Assembly (NCBI RefSeq): GCF_000002995.4
Contig: NW_025062476.1
Coordinates: forward strand, 4,825,001 to 4,889,000
Length of the DNA stretch: 64,000 nucleotides
Origin: Brugia malayi
Lineage: Eukaryota; Nematoda; Chromadorea; Rhabditida; Onchocercidae
Direction: 5' to 3'
This document shows, piece by piece, positions 13,501 through 26,345 of the stretch. Both the position numbers and the translations under genes were made by a program. The notes below the pieces were generated by a model. It saw only the letters and a list, made by a program, of their open reading frames with translations. It did no database searches and was not told the origin of the DNA. The first letter of the stretch is position 1, and each line of letters opens with the position of its first letter.

Positions 13501-15296
13501 TAATAGGTGGCATAGATAATACAATTCCATTTTTATCTCTAATTACTGGATATCGCTCCTTATCGATAATAATCGGAAGATATGGTTTCAAATGGCTATC
13601 CCCCTGCAAAAACAACAGATGAATAATAATAACTCAGTTCATGAATTACTTTTGAATAGGCTTCCTTTTTTATTTTTTTTAAAATAAATGTTTCGATGCC
13701 ATCATAACCTTTTCGATAATAACATATGCACTCTGGAATATAAGAATCGAAATATTTGCTGGGAATTTCAGAACATTTCAGGAATATAATTCTGTCATAT
13801 GGAAATTAAATCTCTACCGAGTATAGAACCATCATCTCTTTTGCTGTATACTCCTTTGTTCGATTCAGCGGTTTGAACTTTAAATCAGCTGGTTTCTCTG
13901 CTCCGTAATAAAAAGGACCTGAAATAGAATATCAATCCTGTTCAAAGAAAATCAGATGACTTGCAGAAGTTTTTAAAAAGAAACTAAAAAAAATGAAAGA
14001 AAATTAAACCTTGCACAGTATCCAAATCATGAGTACCAATTGCTACTAAAGTCCTTTTTCGACATATATTTTGATGCAATTTATCTTGTAAATCAATTAG
14101 TGAAGCATAAGAATCCGCATCTAATTTGACACCGACTAAAACAGCTCCTACAACATACGGCCGTATCGACAGAACTTCTGGTTTGATAATTATCTGATGC
14201 CGATAGTGAGACGATCCCCACCGCCGATAAATTGGTGGCTCCATCCTGAAATAAAAATTCTGGTCTTCAGGAAAAACTATTTATATGAATATTAAATGAA
14301 TAGGCAGAAAGTTCAATTTCACAATATCAGTTTTTATCATGTTATGTAATTTCGAAATTCACCTAAACACAGTAGTTCTTGGAAATTAATAGTAATATTT
14401 TAACTTACTCGTTTCTGAATATCCGTAAAGCACGCGAGAGACCTTCAATACAGAGTAAATCATAACGATTTGCTGGCAGTTCTATCTTATATATTTCCTC
14501 GTCACATAATTTACTTAAATCCTCGTCCTTTGTCAAACTTTGTTCTTTCTGTGCGGCAGCTTTTTCGCTAGTCTACAAACCAGATAATTATACAGTAAAC
14601 ACTAAGAACAATAAAGAGCATATCGACTCATTACTGGGCATTCTTCACTGGAGATGCAATGTCGTAACAGGTACGACTGACAATTTATCTCAAAAAAAAA
14701 AAAAAAAAAAAGAAAAAAAAACAACGGCACTCTCGAAATGTAAGAAATGCAAACCGTAAGCCCTTCGAACACTATGACAGTTAATAATTTTATTTCTACC
14801 AAAATTTAACAAATAATTTTCGCCCACTAAAAAGAAAGAGGCTGCATCCTGTCACCTATGTCAAATAGCAAGAACCATCGCGCCATCTAATCAAGAGGTA
14901 ACAAACTTTTTATACAGTCCAAAAAAATTCAAAATATTTTACATTATTCAAATTGAAAGATAACGAATATTTAATCCCATTTACAAAAAAGCAAACCCTA
15001 AAAACGAACCACTTCATCAAGCTCTAAACCATAATCGAACAGCAAATCTTCGAACTCCTTTTGAGCTAAAAATATGAGACAGTGTTATCGTGTAATGAAA
15101 GAAATTTATATGCAGTTAAATCTTTGCAAGCATTCTTTCTATCTAAAGTTTTTTTTTTAAGTAACAACAGGTTTAACAAAACAGAGACAGGAATGCAACA
15201 AAACTTAATGAATGTAATAAAAAAAATCTAATATTTACTATACACTCTGCCCATGTACCGATCGATGACCGATTTCTTGATCCCGATGACCGGCAT
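10529..15296 (-). CDS. FARSB: Phenylalanyl-tRNA synthetase beta subunit
   Basis: Cytosolic PheRS beta, partner of the catalytic alpha subunit in an alpha2beta2 enzyme that charges tRNA-Phe. Fourteen phase-consistent exons (minus): 15296-15239, 15065-15013 (or 15010), 14572-14409, 14245-14010, 13918-13818, 13603-13495, 13325-13175, 13012-12961, 12100-11948, 11858-11652, 11558-11466, 11286-11169, 11059-10904, 10683-10529. The product is ~601 aa; human has 589. Family blocks: GRVY and FDYGLELDE near the N-terminus, [110 protein letters not shown] and DGRCAEI, ending EPFL. The ATG directly follows an acceptor-like TAATTAG. The largest intron is 12960-12101. Confidence 0.97.
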
Positions 15297-15898
15297 CTAA
15301 TTATAAATGTCGATTATTAAACACTAAAAATAAAATGATAATATCCTGAAATCAAGAATTTAGATATCGTAATTCCATTGAAGAAGCAAGGAAGCGATAT
15401 GCATCCATTTAATACCGACAATCATTCAAAAATAACTGAAATTGATCTCGAAAGATTATTTCGAGATCAATTTAAAAAAAAGTCAAATCTATCTCAATCA
15501 TTCTCGACTTCAATGCAAATTTTATCATTTTAAACTCGTACAATATGATTATCGCCATGCACATACACAGAAGGAATAACACTTAACAAATATGATGAGA
15601 CAACTGAAAAAATTAGTACATTTAGAACATTAGCAAAAAATTAGTACAGAAAACACTTTCTTCATTCAATGTATCTACCAAATATGACGGTAATGAAAAT
15701 TCCAGCAAGAAAACGATAAGTGATAATAGGCCTTTCGTACTCAAGTAAGTATATATATATTCAAGTAAGTATATAACCAGTTTGCCATGCATTTTAACCT
15801 CTATACACGTATAAGTACCTATTACCACGGAATTACCCGGGACCACGGGAAGTGATACTCACTAGCTGGGTGAGGTAAGTGCACGAAATTACAATCAA

Positions 15899-15932
15899 CA
15901 CGTGAATACTATGAAAAGTTGCGTCCCACGTG
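15899..15932. promoter_or_regulatory. Pair of CACGTG E-boxes
   Basis: CACGTG occurs at 15899-15904 and 15927-15932, 28 bp apart start to start, between two divergent housekeeping genes. CACGTG is the core site of Myc/Max/Mlx and TFEB (HLH-30) class bHLH factors. Occupancy is not shown by sequence. Confidence 0.45.
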
Positions 15933-16065
15933 TTGGTTAACAGGTGTTTTCGCCTAATTTATCAATTTTTCTCTCATTCTAAGTGCATTGATGAAAGACA
16001 AAGATCTTATTTAGGTTCTCATAATTTACTGGTTAAGAATTACTATATTTAAATTTCTATGTATA

Positions 16066-16073
16066 TGACGTCA
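16066..16073. promoter_or_regulatory. CRE-like palindrome TGACGTCA
   Basis: A perfect bZIP/CREB site with related ACGTCA cores within ~30 bp downstream (GTACGTCAACGTCAAG) and a CTGACGTT at about 16120. It lies ~430 nt upstream of the NDUFB6 ATG. Confidence 0.4.
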
Positions 16074-16505
16074 AATTTTTTTGTGTACGTCAACGTCAAG
16101 ATTGCATCATTCTCCAAACTGACGTTTTTTTTTTTTTTTGATACGACTGACTTAAAATGTTTTTTTCTTTTTTTGCTTTTTTTGACATAATTGACTTAGA
16201 TCGGGGATTTATTAAAAACGAAATGTCTTTGTGTTCGCTATAATTTTATGAATTATTTTTCAGAGTATACAAATTCTCACTGTTGGGAGATCTTTTCTTC
16301 ATTGATTCTAGGTCTTTTTGATATTCATATCTTTATGTACATTTTTGGTTCACAGAATTAGCACTTTTCCGAATATCAAAGCGTTTTTGATTGTAAATTT
16401 AAATTATATTGGAATATTATCATTTCTGATCCGCTTAGCCTTAAATTTTTTTATACATTCTTCCTCTTTTTCTGAAATTTTAGATCAGATCAGTTTGATT
16501 ACAAA

Positions 16506-18721
16506 ATGGGTAATCAGTACCACAAACCGATGCCAGTTAACGAAGACGAGATTGAACCGTACACTCGTCAGAAGGGTGATTCACCGTATACGCGATCAGG
16601 CTTACCACCACCATCGATTATCCAAAAGGTATCATCTTGAAACTTTTTCATTTTTTCTGTAAACATATGATAATTATTGGGAGAGAAAATGATAGAAAAG
16701 TAAGAATTTTAGTAATTTAGTAACAATCTTATTTAGTAAAAATGCAGGATTACTTGTATCTTTGTAAAGTATACATATTATATTGCAACTTTTATCATGA
16801 CATATATAATTTACTCAATTAATGAAACTCAAACTAAACTAATGTTGTATTTTGATTGCAAAAACAGTCATAACTTGTAATTGTAATACTTCATGTCGTG
16901 TTCGTGTGAACTAATAAGTTGGTTATTCATTTACAGAAATTTTTGTACTTATTTATGTGAAGTCTTCAAATTAGGTTATCATATTTGCTTCTTTCAAAAA
17001 AACAAGACAAAAATACCGACTGTATGTGATGGTTATAACTCTTCTTGGTTGTGTTCTACTTTCATTTAGATTTTTGGATTGATTTTTAAACTTAATTGTG
17101 TGAAGTTTTTAAGCTTATTCATGTAAAGTCTTTTAAAATTCGGAATTTTAGAGCGATAAAGTGCCACATTTGAAACATGAACCAATGAGTTTAGAATTAC
17201 ATATGGCTGATGAAAGAGCGCGAGCAGCAGGTCTTACTCCTGCTGAAAGAGAATGGCGAAGGTAAGGTACTTATTTTTTCCCCATCCATTTGAGAATCAA
17301 AAATTTGAATTATTTTGAAATCAAGTCTTAATGTAGTCTTAAAAGGAAAAATAACAAGTCATCATGATGAAGCTGGAAAAAGATACCAAGTTGTTCTGGT
17401 GATTGAACTGCACGAAAAAGGATTCCATCCTTTTTAATATAATTTAAACTGTTTCAGCTTTATTTTTTAATTCAAATGTTAAATTATTGTTTGAAATAGA
17501 AATTCAAGACTTGATAAATTAAATTTGACTTCAGGAAATGGGTTCTGGATCAACATCTTCATCCAGATGAGCCAATCCATGTTGATGCTGTGCACAGACA
17601 GCTTAATCCCATTCGCATGTTGTATCGTACACCATTGGATAAGCTTTACAAGCATTTCTTAAAGCCAACGTTTGTAAGTTTCAACATCATTATTCTTCTA
17701 ATTCCTATACACTTTGTTTGTTGCATTTTTCCTGTCATTTCTGATTATATCTAATGCGTATTCTCGAAGTCGATGGATACTCAAGTATTATTTTTTAAAA
17801 AGCTACAAAATAAATTCATGGATTTTTATTTTTTTCCACATCTTTTCCTCAGTAAGTTTGTTCTGATCTTATCACGGCATTATCCCGAATTTTATGAATG
17901 CGTTTTCTACTGCTGTATTGTTTTGCGAGATTTTGCTTTTGCCATATATCTTATCTGGATAACAACTAATCTATCAAACTTAAATCTCATAATTTTTGGA
18001 TTATGAGCTATTTAACTTTTATGAATATTTTGAATTGAAAAATTCTTCTAGGGTATATTTTATGGTTCAATGATACGAGCTGTAGTACCAAAACTCTTTA
18101 TGGCTTGGGTGCTCATCGAAGTTAGCTATTATTATTGGAAGTACGAGGCTAGAGTAAGTTTTACTTGATTTTTAAAGAAATAGACAAATCCATGATGTGC
18201 TGTACTAGATAAACATTTATTTTATCCGATTCATTTTTTTAGTGTGACATTTTAGGGCTGGGAAACATTACGAGGAAATGAACGGAGCTATCCTCGCGAA
18301 CGTTTCTGGGATGATCAGGTATATTGCTTCCGATTGTTTGATGTTCCATAAACATAGAAGCTCTTATATTGCTCGTTATTATATTTTACAATTCAGCATT
18401 ATTATCAACAATCATAAATCCAGAATAATCCTTAAATTTCAGTCTTAATCATATTGATGGCCTATATCAATTATTTTTGTAACTTCACCAGAATAGAATC
18501 TGAATCTAGTGCTTCATGCTATATATTGATTGACTTCATAATGAGCTCTGATTTTTACTCTCTTTGGTTTTTATATTCCTAATTTTCAGGAGCTGCGAGA
18601 GAAGCATTCGGACTTATTTCAAACTGGCAGACCAATCCAGCCAGAGCATAAATTCGAACCTCCATCATTCACTCAGCGTACTGCACTCTTAGATCTAGGA
18701 CCTCCAGCAAGACCCTGGTGA
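16506..18721 (+). CDS. NDUFB6: NADH:ubiquinone oxidoreductase subunit B6-like (complex I)
   Basis: Accessory single-span subunit of mitochondrial complex I, inner membrane. Exons: 16506-16628, 17152-17261, 17535-17673, 18052-18153, 18256-18318, 18590-18721, all in phase, 222 aa. The conserved core runs from LTPAEREWRRKWVLDQ, through LYKHFLKPTFGIFYG, to a hydrophobic span (VVPKLFMAWVLIEVSYYYWKY) and a charged tail with FQTGRPIQPEHKF. The human protein is 128 aa; this one has ~60 extra N-terminal residues and a longer C-terminal tail (ends DLGPPARPW). AATAAA lies near 18891. The ATG follows an acceptor-like ATTTTAG by 22 nt. Assignment rests on the TPxE...RRxWLxDQ block and the TM context, so it is good but not absolute. 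Confidence 0.82.
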
Positions 18722-19233
18722 CATGTAATATTTATATCTAGTTTTGAAAGTAGTAAGATAACATGTCTTCGATTCTTGTTGCTTTTTTTCTTCCAAGATT
18801 TATTTATAAATTTTAAATTTAGGTTTCTCCTTATGTTTCACAAATGTATATTGTATATTGGCAAATAATGTGGTAGTTAACCAACTGCAATAAATAAGTT
18901 TTGCTTTTGGGATTAAAAGTCTCACTATACCAGAAAATTATCTCGTTAGGAGGAGCAAATAATGAAGAATCTTGTTTCTGTCATTTTTGATAAGGTTTTA
19001 GAGGCTCCAGCCAAATTATAATCATTTTACTCTTTGATTACATCTACATTACCAGAACAGTGAGGTAATAAAATATTCAACTACACAAATTTTTAATCTT
19101 ATAACAAAATGATAAGTTCGAAACACATATTTTAGAAATGTTAAAATTATTAAAAGGGACAAGAGAAAAAATGGCTAGAAGATCACAAAGAGTCTGTGCA
19201 CATATACATTTTTTTTTCGTTTGGTAATTTGAT
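18722..19233. other. Convergent 3' spacer between NDUFB6 and the coiled-coil gene
   Basis: 3' untranslated DNA of two converging genes. AATAAA of NDUFB6 is near 18891. No independent gene is seen; the minus frame at 19077-19295 overlaps the end of the coiled-coil gene in another reading frame. Confidence 0.55.
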
Positions 19234-22200
19234 TTACCATCCGAAATCACTTGGTGTACTGGATGTATTGAGTCTTTCACCTGTTTCAATAACAAACAAC
19301 TCTTCCGATAGTTGAGTCTAAAAAAATTTTTGCTTTTTATTCTGCACTAACTACCGATTCTCTTTAATCTGCGTATTTCGTTCGCATAACAATTGTCTTT
19401 TTGTTAAAAGACGAAAGTCTTATAGGTTTTAATTTTTAGAACTTTTCCCAAATTTCAAATTATTACATCTTCCTTTGATGTTTGTTGAAGAAGCGGCTCC
19501 ACTTTTTCCCTTTGACTTTGAATTATTTTCATATACCGAACCATGAGCGGATCAACTGTATGCTTTCCCGGTGAATTACTTGTCACACCTTCCGTATTCT
19601 GAATCACGCAAAAAGTAATCGGAAAAGTAATGAAATAAGTGGTGGAGAATTCCATTAAAGGTTAAATATTTTGCGACCTCAATATTTTCCGGACTTGAAT
19701 GCACCACGAAATGTTGTTCCATTTCCATTTTTTCATCAGCAGAATTAGTCTTGATAACTGAAGGATCCCTTTGAAGTAACTGTAATTCGATAGACTTAAA
19801 AGTTGTTTTTAAAGATTACAATCTTTAAAAACATGTGAGAATAGCATAAAATATAGAATAAGAGAAAACGCTCCATGAAATTTTAAAAGAAGAAAGCATC
19901 TTAACCTCATGATTTGATGAATTCCTGGACTGTGGCTTTTCAAGCTCATTGGTTTCAGCATGTGATAAAGAAATAGACTGAATGTGATCCAAAGGGTGAG
20001 ATTGGCTTCTTATACGCAGTTTATTCAGTGCAAAGTCCAGCTCCTTAAATTTTACAAGAAAAAATGTCCTCCTTCCTGGAATTTTAAATTATTTCTAACT
20101 TGTAAATAATCCTACCTGCTTCGTACAATCCAAAACTTTCATTCTATCACGGAAGTGCTGCTCAAATGATGACTCCGTAGGAGTTGATGAAGACATAGAA
20201 TCGATCATTGTCATCCTGAAACAGAAATTGATATAACGATTAACTGGAATTAGGTCTATTTTATGAAATGAATTTAAACTAAAAAACCTTGCTGATACTG
20301 GTGTAGAAGGATGAGAACTGGGTCGATCAAATTTCTTGAATGTACTAAAGCGGTACTTATCCAGTTGTTTACTGAGCGCTTGTAGTTTGTCTACCTAAAA
20401 AGATCCCATAGTTTTCCAAAATTCCTGAACCGACTAAGTCAAATCTTCCAAATTATCAGCTAAATGTCGTAAATTGGTTATGTTTAATCATCTTTTTAAA
20501 CCACAGTTAGTTACAGCTTAGGAAACAAGACACACAATAGAGACAAATGAATTGTTTCTATCCAACTTTTTCCTACCGGAAAAGTCCTAAAATATTCAAA
20601 AAACAAGTATAATTTAAGAAGCATATGCATAATTGCTTACAGCTAACTTATGTTGAAACTTCAGTTCACTGATACGTAAGGCAGCCGATTCTTCCAGTAA
20701 CTTTAATTGTTTTTTTAAACTGTTAATTGTTGCATTTCGTCTTTCTAATTTTTCCATCAATTTTCGATTCTGAAATTTGAAGCAAATAATACGTGAAACA
20801 TGCATAAATTTATTTCTAAAATTTATTTTCAATATCTGCAAAGAGAAATGATTTAAAATGATATTATGATTAAATAACACTGCAAAAAATGTTTCTATGT
20901 TTATAGTTCATATTTAAATTAACATCGACTTAATGAACTGATTTCTAGGAAAAACAGTATATTACGATAAACGATATATATGTAGTGAAAACATCCCAGG
21001 GTCTAAAAAATAAGTTAAGATCCTTTAAGATGTTGAAATATCAACATTCAGACGAGATTAATTTATTCCGTGATTTCTTACTCAATAATGTCACACAACT
21101 TTCGACTGCATATGGAGAACTCAATATATGAATGAAGCTTGTATTAAAGAACCGTTTCAGATAACTTCTCCTTCTCTTTTTTAACATTTTCCAAATCTTC
21201 ATTAGTCTTTTGTTGCATATTTAAAGCATCATGTAAAGCTTCGTTAGTTTCTGTGAGTTTCCTCTGTTGTTGGATTACTTTTTCCTGCAAAAAATTTCTT
21301 CTGAAAATGATCCACAATTATAGGTCTTAGTTTCTAGATTATTGTGACCCTTCTATCCTTGCTTACTGTCCTTGTTTTGCCCCAACACAAAAATTCAGCA
21401 AAGAATTCTCCGAAAAAGGTATTTCAAAAGTATAGTATTAAACATTGAAAGGTTTTGCACATTTAAATAAAAGACATACTTGCAATTTTTTAAAGCATGC
21501 TGCTTCCTTGGCAGAAAATTCTTGTCCATTGGAAATTTCACATATTTTATCCCAAACTAGTTCATATTTCTTCGACAATATCGCTTCTTTTTTATTCCAT
21601 TCAGAAATCTAAAGTCCTTTCCAGCACTAACATTCTTCAAAATTAATGTGATAACATGAATTGTAAAAATGAAACAAATATACCATTTGCATTATTCGAG
21701 TCCTATCCTTTTCGCGTGCTTTTCTAATCGCTTCCTGCAGCCTTTGATCAAGATTCTTTTCATGAATCTTTAGACCATCCTTAATTTGCTCCAGTGAACA
21801 TCTTTCTTTTTCTATAAGACACAGTTCGTTGTCTTTCTTCCTGAACTATATTATTTTAAACCACAAATTCCTTTCTAAACTTTTCTGCGATGTCCAACTC
21901 TCAAATTATACAAAAAGAAAAAAAAAATGCTTACTTTATAATAAATTATTAATTCCGCAATATGCAATTTCCTCATTCATAGCTTCTTTCTTTAACTATT
22001 AGGCAAGCTATAATAATGATCACAAACTTACGATTGAAAATTCGCTCGAGCATTCTCCAATAACTCCCTTTGAAATCGTAACTCTTTCTGCGCCATTTCG
22101 ATTTCTCGCCAAGCTCTTTCACATTCCAGTTTTTTGTTCAGAAAATAAGAAATATTACTGACTGGAACTGATAAGTGTTTAATTGCAAAGAAAAGATAAA

Positions 22201-23188
22201 AAGTTGAATACCTCAAAAGTCACTCGAATATCCTCCCGTAGGAAATCTTCTTTATTCTTATATTCAATATCTTTACGCCCTGCCAATTCATCCAACTAAA
22301 AGTCTCACCATTTGAAGCAGCATTTTTTATTCTTCACGCAAAGATCATCAATTTAAGTAAAAGAATTTTACTTTTTTTTAAAACAATATCAACGAATGTT
22401 TTTGCATACATACGAACAAACTTCATATATATAAGAAAATAAACAAACTTGTTTTTGCTTTAATAAAAGACTTTCTCTGTATTCATGTCGAAGCCTCATT
22501 ATCATTTCTTCCATTACTTTTTCCTCATTCCGTTTCCAAGTTTGTAATTTGACGTCATAGATCTGTTCCAAGCGCCTCCACAAATGTTCGGCTATGACTC
22601 GAACTCTGGCTAAGTTTGGCCGCTGAAATTATGAGAAAAGGTGAAAGTCAACTAAAAATATCTATAATATTTAGCAAAAAACAGCTGAATAAGCAGGAAT
22701 TCTCCGAACATATTTCACACCATATTTTAATCCTACTGACATAAATATTTCTAACATTGGCTTTGTCCCTTAGTTTCCGTTCCGTTGATGGTTGACTAAT
22801 TGCATTTTTTGAACGATTCTCACTCAAACTTTGAACTATGGCATTCGCAATTAGTTGTTCCACTTCCTCATCGATACCCGTCTGTAACAATTTACACTAA
22901 AAGAAATTGTAATATTATTTAACATGACAACAATATAAACAGTATTATATTTGCAGTCTTTGCCATCTAATGCGTTCTAATCAATAAAGCGCTAATAAAT
23001 TGTTGATGAATTATATCAGAAATGTCAGAAAAAAACTATGAAATGACATCTAATAACGATTTCAATACATGTGACAGTTTTGAGAGCTGAATCTCAAATT
23101 CTTAGGACTATAAAATTGGGAAATGGTCGACCAGTGATGCAAAATAAATACTTACGGCACGTAACGCATCACGTACAAGATCACCCAT
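19234..23188 (-). CDS. Large coiled-coil protein, family not recognised
   Basis: Exons (minus): 23188-23156, 22881-22756, 22622-22449, 22295-22212, ~22150-22032, 21840-21684, 21608-21480, 21284-21153, 20769-20641, 20394-20288, 20215-20116, 20043-19906, 19794-19678, 19598-19467, 19317-19234. The product is ~570 aa. It starts MGDLVRDALRA and GIDEEVEQLIANAI, then has long heptad-rich segments from about residue 80 to 380 (LEQIYDVKLQTWKRNEEKV, KKQLKLLEESAALRISELK). A Ser-rich tail ends TPSDFGW. A long central coiled coil and no catalytic motif suggest a cytoskeletal or centrosomal/ciliary scaffold; no family name is justified. The junction 22212 to ~22150 cannot be closed in phase with GT-AG sites: the exon ends in phase 0 and no in-phase AG precedes the next open stretch. 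I place the end at 19234 rather than at the stop at 19455, because GAT|GTAATA splices in phase to 19317. Confidence 0.7.
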
Positions 23189-23913
23189 TGTAAGTTTCGT
23201 ATATCTTCACCAGTCTTGCATTTTATTGCTATTGGTTTTACATCTTTCTCAATACATTCAGAGATTCTGAAATCCAATGAAACTTCAAATTTTTCAAATT
23301 AAATTTAGTTTTCAGCTAGGACTTGTTTAGAAAGAAAACAAATTTTAATAGTTATTCAAATTGAAAAACAAATCAATGGTAGTACGAAGTTTCACAAAAT
23401 TTATTTTTTCGAAAAAAAAATCCCCCGAAATATTTATCTAATAAAGGGTAGGTAAGTGAGTATGCAAACATGAAAAAAAAAAAAAGTAATTAAGTTATAA
23501 TTAACTTAGGCAAATGAATGAAATGCATAACACGAATGTAATAATTTGAAAATATCTAATAAATACGTATAATGAAAGCATGTTATGGAAAAAGAAATAG
23601 GATAAAAAGGCAAATGGGCGTAAAAAAGCAGACGAATAAATGAATAAACCATTAAGTAAACAAAATAAAGTGTATCTAAGAAAACAAATACATAGTACAA
23701 GTAACAAGGAGCTACGTAAGATGTTGCACAATGGGATAACTGTTAAATTCTGACACCCTGAGAAGCTATTCTGCCTAGTGATGGTGCAATATTTCAACGT
23801 ACGCTTAGTGAATAGACGTACGTGAGATGAATTAATGAATGGCGTGTTTTATTAGTTAGTCATATAGAAAATGGCGAGTAATAATATTTTTAGTATATAA
23901 GATATTCTTACAG
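23189..23913. promoter_or_regulatory. Divergent promoter region of the coiled-coil gene and PSMA3
   Basis: Head-to-head spacer of ~725 bp. The minus open frame at 23501-23797 is hydrophobic low-complexity translation of A/T-rich DNA and is not called. TCTTACAG directly abuts the PSMA3 ATG and is a probable trans-splice acceptor. Confidence 0.45.
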
Positions 23914-26345
23914 ATGAGTTCGATTGGCACTGGATACGATCTCGCTGCTGCAACATTCTCACCGGATGGACGTATTTTCCAGGGTACATCATTTTCTATT
24001 ATCATCATTTTTCCATTTTTAATATCATAGTGTTAAATTAATTATCACATTAAAATGAAAAAAGATGGTGACAGTTTGAATAGAAATAATCATAATGAAT
24101 TATCGAAATAAATTAATCGTTTTTGGTAACCATAATGTTTTAACTGGAACTAGATAATTTTGCTGATGATAGTCGTTTGATCGTAATGAATTAATTCTAT
24201 TTGAAATAACTGTAATTTATTGCAATAATGATTTTTTCAGGAAAAATTAACTGAATTATCGTACCAGCATTTAACTTTACCTTGATACTGGGGTTTCGTG
24301 ATTGAAATCTAGAATACCTATTGAAAATTTGACTTTTTTCTCTCTTTTCTTTGTTTAAGTGTATTTTTCCTTAACCAGTTTTTTTTTTTTTTTTTTCAGT
24401 TGAATATGCCCAAAAAGCTGTTGATAATGGTGGTACCATGATCGCTATACGAGGAAAAGATGGCGTCGTTACAGCAGTTGATAAGCTAATTACCTCGAAA
24501 TTATATGTAGAAGTATTATTCTTTTCACTCAGTTATCGCTCATGTAGAAGTATTATTCAATTCATTCAAATTATTTTGTTATCACTCTTAGTGGCACTAG
24601 ACAGCAGCTTATCGGCACTGTAGAAAAAAAACATCAAACCTAAATCTTTACTATGGTAGTTCCATGTATGATATTAAGTCAAAAGTCAAAGGAGTGTAAG
24701 TCAAAGAATATCCTGCCATTACTACTGTAACGCACTTTCGTGCGTTACAATCAGAAATTTTTTCTCGCCACAAAATTTTTTTGATGACTTTGTGCAAATG
24801 GATATAATTTCTATTTTGGTTAGCAGCAAACCTTAACGTTATTTTAGAATGCGAACCCAAGAATGGCAAATGCAGGCGAATATATCGGCTGTGCGATGGC
24901 AGGCATATATCCAGATTGTAGAGCACTTCTAGATTATGCAGTAAGTGAGGCACTCAATTATCTGAAAGAATATCGAGCACCAATTCCTATCAAAAAGCTT
25001 GCAAATCAGGTAGATTTATTCTTTTTATTTTTACAAAGTACAGCATTGCTGAAACATATTTATAAAGATAGTTTAAATTGAAAAACATTAAGATCCATTT
25101 TGCCCTGTAGATATTTATATTCTAAATTTTGGATATTATTTGATACGTTGTCAGAAAGCTTTTCAAGTTACTCGTAGTATGCAAATAGCTTGTCCATTGA
25201 ACATACTATTTTTATTGTTTTCTGTTAAATTTATTTTGTGGAATTAAAAATTTACTTTATGGGTTGAAATACAAAAGCAGAAATTTTATCCTTTCCTCAT
25301 TTTATATTCTTTTCAGTAAACTTATGTTCAGTAGTATTCTTATGAAATTGCTTTCATTTTTATGTAATCTAAACGGATTTTCAGTTAGCCGAATATGTTC
25401 ATGTATATACGCTTGGTATTAGTAGGCCCTTTGGGGCTTCAATATTCTTGACTGCTTGGGATAAAAAGGCAGGTGTTTCATTTTTCAATTGAAAAATGCG
25501 AGTGTTCTTCATGCTGTTACGCAAAACTCAGTACTGCTAAAAATTACTGGGAAAAAGTGAATTGCTAGTAATTTAAAGTGAACTATTAACAGTTATGTGA
25601 GCAATTAAAATTTAATGCAAAATAGTAAAAAGTTGAATTTTTCAGAATGGTTCTCAGTTATTCTTGTTGGAGCCTTCAGGTCTGTGTTATGAGTACAAAG
25701 CATGGGCAATTGGTAAGCATCGTCAGGCAGCTAAAACAGAAATCGAGAAGCTGAAATTTGAAGATATTCCGATGCAGCAGTTGGTTAATGGTATATACAG
25801 TTTTTTATTGAATTTCTCCATCAAATTTAGATCTACTTATTTTGACACAGTTCGTAGAACTTGATGGATTAATCTTCTGTTTCAGAAGCAGCACGAATAA
25901 TTTTGATGGTGCGAGATGAAGCAAAAGACAAGAATTTACAGGTGGAAATGGGTTGGGTAGGCGAAATTACTGGTGGAAAACATGAGATTGTTCCGAAAGA
26001 TGTTGGTTTTGTTTTGCCAAACATTTACGAAAAAAATTTTTTTGTCATTAACTTCTCTAATTATTTTTTCTAACTTTAAGCAGTTGCATGCAAAAGGCTA
26101 TATTTTGTAACCTTTAATTTAGTTGATTGTTGCTGAATAAAAATCTTTACCACTGTTTAATAATCCGACTTTTTAATTTTGTCATTATCATTTATGAATG
26201 TGTCAGCTTATTTAAGCCGGAATAGAAAAGTTATTCATTGTATATCCCATATGTAGTTTGTACTGATCATTGTTGATTTTAGATAGTAAAAGAAGCGGAA
26301 GCATGGGCTAAAACGAAGTTAGAAGAAGATGATATGGATGATTGA
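23914..26345 (+). CDS. PSMA3: 20S proteasome alpha subunit, PSMA3 type (alpha-7)
   Basis: Outer-ring alpha subunit of the 20S proteasome. Exons: 23914-23983, 24400-24506, 24848-25009, 25385-25468, 25646-25790, 25886-26001, 26283-26345; 248 aa against 255 in human. The signature [20 protein letters not shown] is the alpha-type N-terminal motif of PSMA3, followed by [28 protein letters not shown] and [12 protein letters not shown], then [16 protein letters not shown], match this subunit, and the tail is acidic (EEDDMDD). Exon 4 joins exon 5 either with a GC donor at 25469 (AAAAAG|GCAGGT, human-like length) or with GGT|GTTTCA six bases later (two extra residues). The ATG follows TCTTACAG directly. 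AATAAA is near 26392, just before the next gene, suggesting an operon with NLE1. Confidence 0.97.

Larger units (their letters stand above)
15297..16505. promoter_or_regulatory. Divergent promoter region of FARSB and NDUFB6
   Basis: Head-to-head spacer of ~1.2 kb between two housekeeping genes. It contains two perfect CACGTG E-boxes (15899-15904, 15927-15932), a perfect CRE palindrome TGACGTCA (16066-16073) with further CGTCA cores just downstream, and a direct repeat TCAAGTAAGTATATA at 15741-15755 and 15761-15775. Acceptor-like AGs sit at the ATG of FARSB and ~22 nt before that of NDUFB6. Function is inferred from position and motifs. Confidence 0.5.

Noticed and set aside
23501..23797. 98-codon hydrophobic minus frame between divergent genes
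   Set aside because: Aromatic/Leu-rich translation of A/T-rich DNA with no family signature, in a promoter region.
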